Part shown: piece after piece, positions 14,495 through 14,857 of the stretch
Position numbering within the stretch: position 1 is the stretch's first letter
Layout of the letters: each line of letters starts with the position of its first letter
Assembly (NCBI GenBank): GCA_945888535.1
Contig: CAMDAN010000061.1
Coordinates: 1-14,857, forward strand
Origin: Bordetella parapertussis
Lineage (GTDB): Bacteria > Pseudomonadota > Gammaproteobacteria > Burkholderiales > Burkholderiaceae_C
Direction of reading: 5' to 3'
Length of the DNA: 14,857 nt
Made by a program: the position numbers and the translations under genes
Notes under the pieces: model-generated
Told to the model about the DNA's origin: nothing
The model's database searches: none
Seen by the model: only the letters and a program-made list of their open reading frames with translations

Positions 14495-14857
14495 CCGCCT
14501 AGCCACCCGCTTGATTCGCCCCGCCGCAGACGCCTTGGCTGCGCCCTTGGCCCGCGCTGGCGTTCAGGCCAATACTGTTACGTGGTTGGGTTTGGGCTTG
14601 GGGTTGGGCGCTGCGGCCTTGATAGCGAATGGTTTCTTTGCGCTGGGTGGGGTGGTGATTGTGTTGTCACGGGCCTGCGACGCTTTAGACGGGGCGATTG
14701 CACGCCAAACGCAAGCCACCGACCTTGGCGGGTTTTTAGACATTGTTTTGGACTTTGTTTTTTACGCCAGTATTCCTTTGGCTTTTGCGATTGCAAACCC
14801 AACGCACAACGCGCTGGCAGCGGCCGTCTTGCTCGCAGCGTTCGTTGGAACGGGTAG
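14487..14857 (+). CDS. ynjF: CDP-alcohol phosphatidyltransferase, YnjF-like (3' end outside window)
   Basis: The first 123 codons of an integral membrane enzyme of the CDP-alcohol phosphatidyltransferase family, which transfers a phosphatidyl or similar group from a CDP-linked lipid to an alcohol. The signature is visible: DALDGAIAR (from D65) then GGFLDIVLD, giving metal-binding Asp65, Asp68, Asp85 and Asp89. The spacing between the AR pair and the following glycine is one residue shorter than the textbook pattern. As I recall it, E. coli YnjF has the same short form, and the next segment (DFVFYASIPLAFAIA ... FVGTG) also resembles YnjF. Transmembrane segments flank the motif (TWLGLGLGLGAAALI, LGGVVIVLSRA). 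The ATG at 14487 overlaps the end of ynjD by 8 bp, and no ribosome site is seen, so translation is probably coupled. The alcohol acceptor is unknown. The frame stays open to the window edge. Confidence 0.9.
   Translation, partial: MFDRLATRLIRPAADALAAPLARAGVQANTVTWLGLGLGLGAAALIANGFFALGGVVIVLSRACDALDGAIARQTQATDLGGFLDIVLDFVFYASIPLAFAIANPTHNALAAAVLLAAFVGTG

Noticed and set aside
14582..14857. 91-codon plus-strand frame near the window end
   Set aside because: It is in a different frame from the YnjF-like protein, whose CDP-alcohol motif with four Asp is complete from 14487.
1..14857. Search by eye for tRNA, rRNA, CRISPR arrays, insertion sequences, att sites, toxin-antitoxin or phage-defence genes
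   Set aside because: No tRNA-like cloverleaf, spaced direct repeats, transposase motifs or defence-type domains were seen. All sizeable stretches are covered by housekeeping or transport genes, and the longest gap is 106 bp.

Overview
The window looks like an ordinary stretch of a betaproteobacterial chromosome, most likely Burkholderiales and probably Comamonadaceae-like. This is inferred from the style of the SpoT, GreB, FtsY and M16 proteins, the moderately high G+C, and the LivK-type binding proteins next to an acyl-CoA ligase. No tRNA, rRNA, CRISPR array, insertion sequence or phage gene was seen. Coding density is very high and gaps between genes are short.

Layout. (1) Bases 2-2973, plus strand: the 3' end of an acyl-CoA synthetase, then two tandem paralogous LivK-type binding proteins, closed by a strong intrinsic terminator. 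(2) 3031-5280, plus: a bifunctional (p)ppGpp synthetase/hydrolase (SpoT/Rel), overlapping tail-to-tail with greB. (3) 8615 down to 5267, minus: a tight run of three genes, namely a zinc M16 peptidase, a catalytically dead M16 partner, and greB. (4) A 28-bp divergent gap holding a 17-nt palindrome. (5) 8644-14857, plus: ftsY, then a cluster matching the E. coli ynjBCDF genes. It contains a periplasmic binding protein, a fused double permease, an ATPase and a CDP-alcohol phosphatidyltransferase (cut by the window edge). A YegD-like Hsp70 ATPase gene lies between the binding protein and the permease. No ynjE-like rhodanese lies between ynjD and ynjF.

The last block is the least explained part. 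Four membrane-transport or lipid-type genes and an Hsp70-type ATPase without a substrate-binding domain are packed with gaps or overlaps of about 20 bp or less, directly behind (and overlapping) ftsY. The transporter's substrate and the chaperone's role are unknown. The rest is recognisable: uptake of an organic acid or amino acid, stringent response, transcript-cleavage factor, periplasmic proteolysis and SRP receptor.
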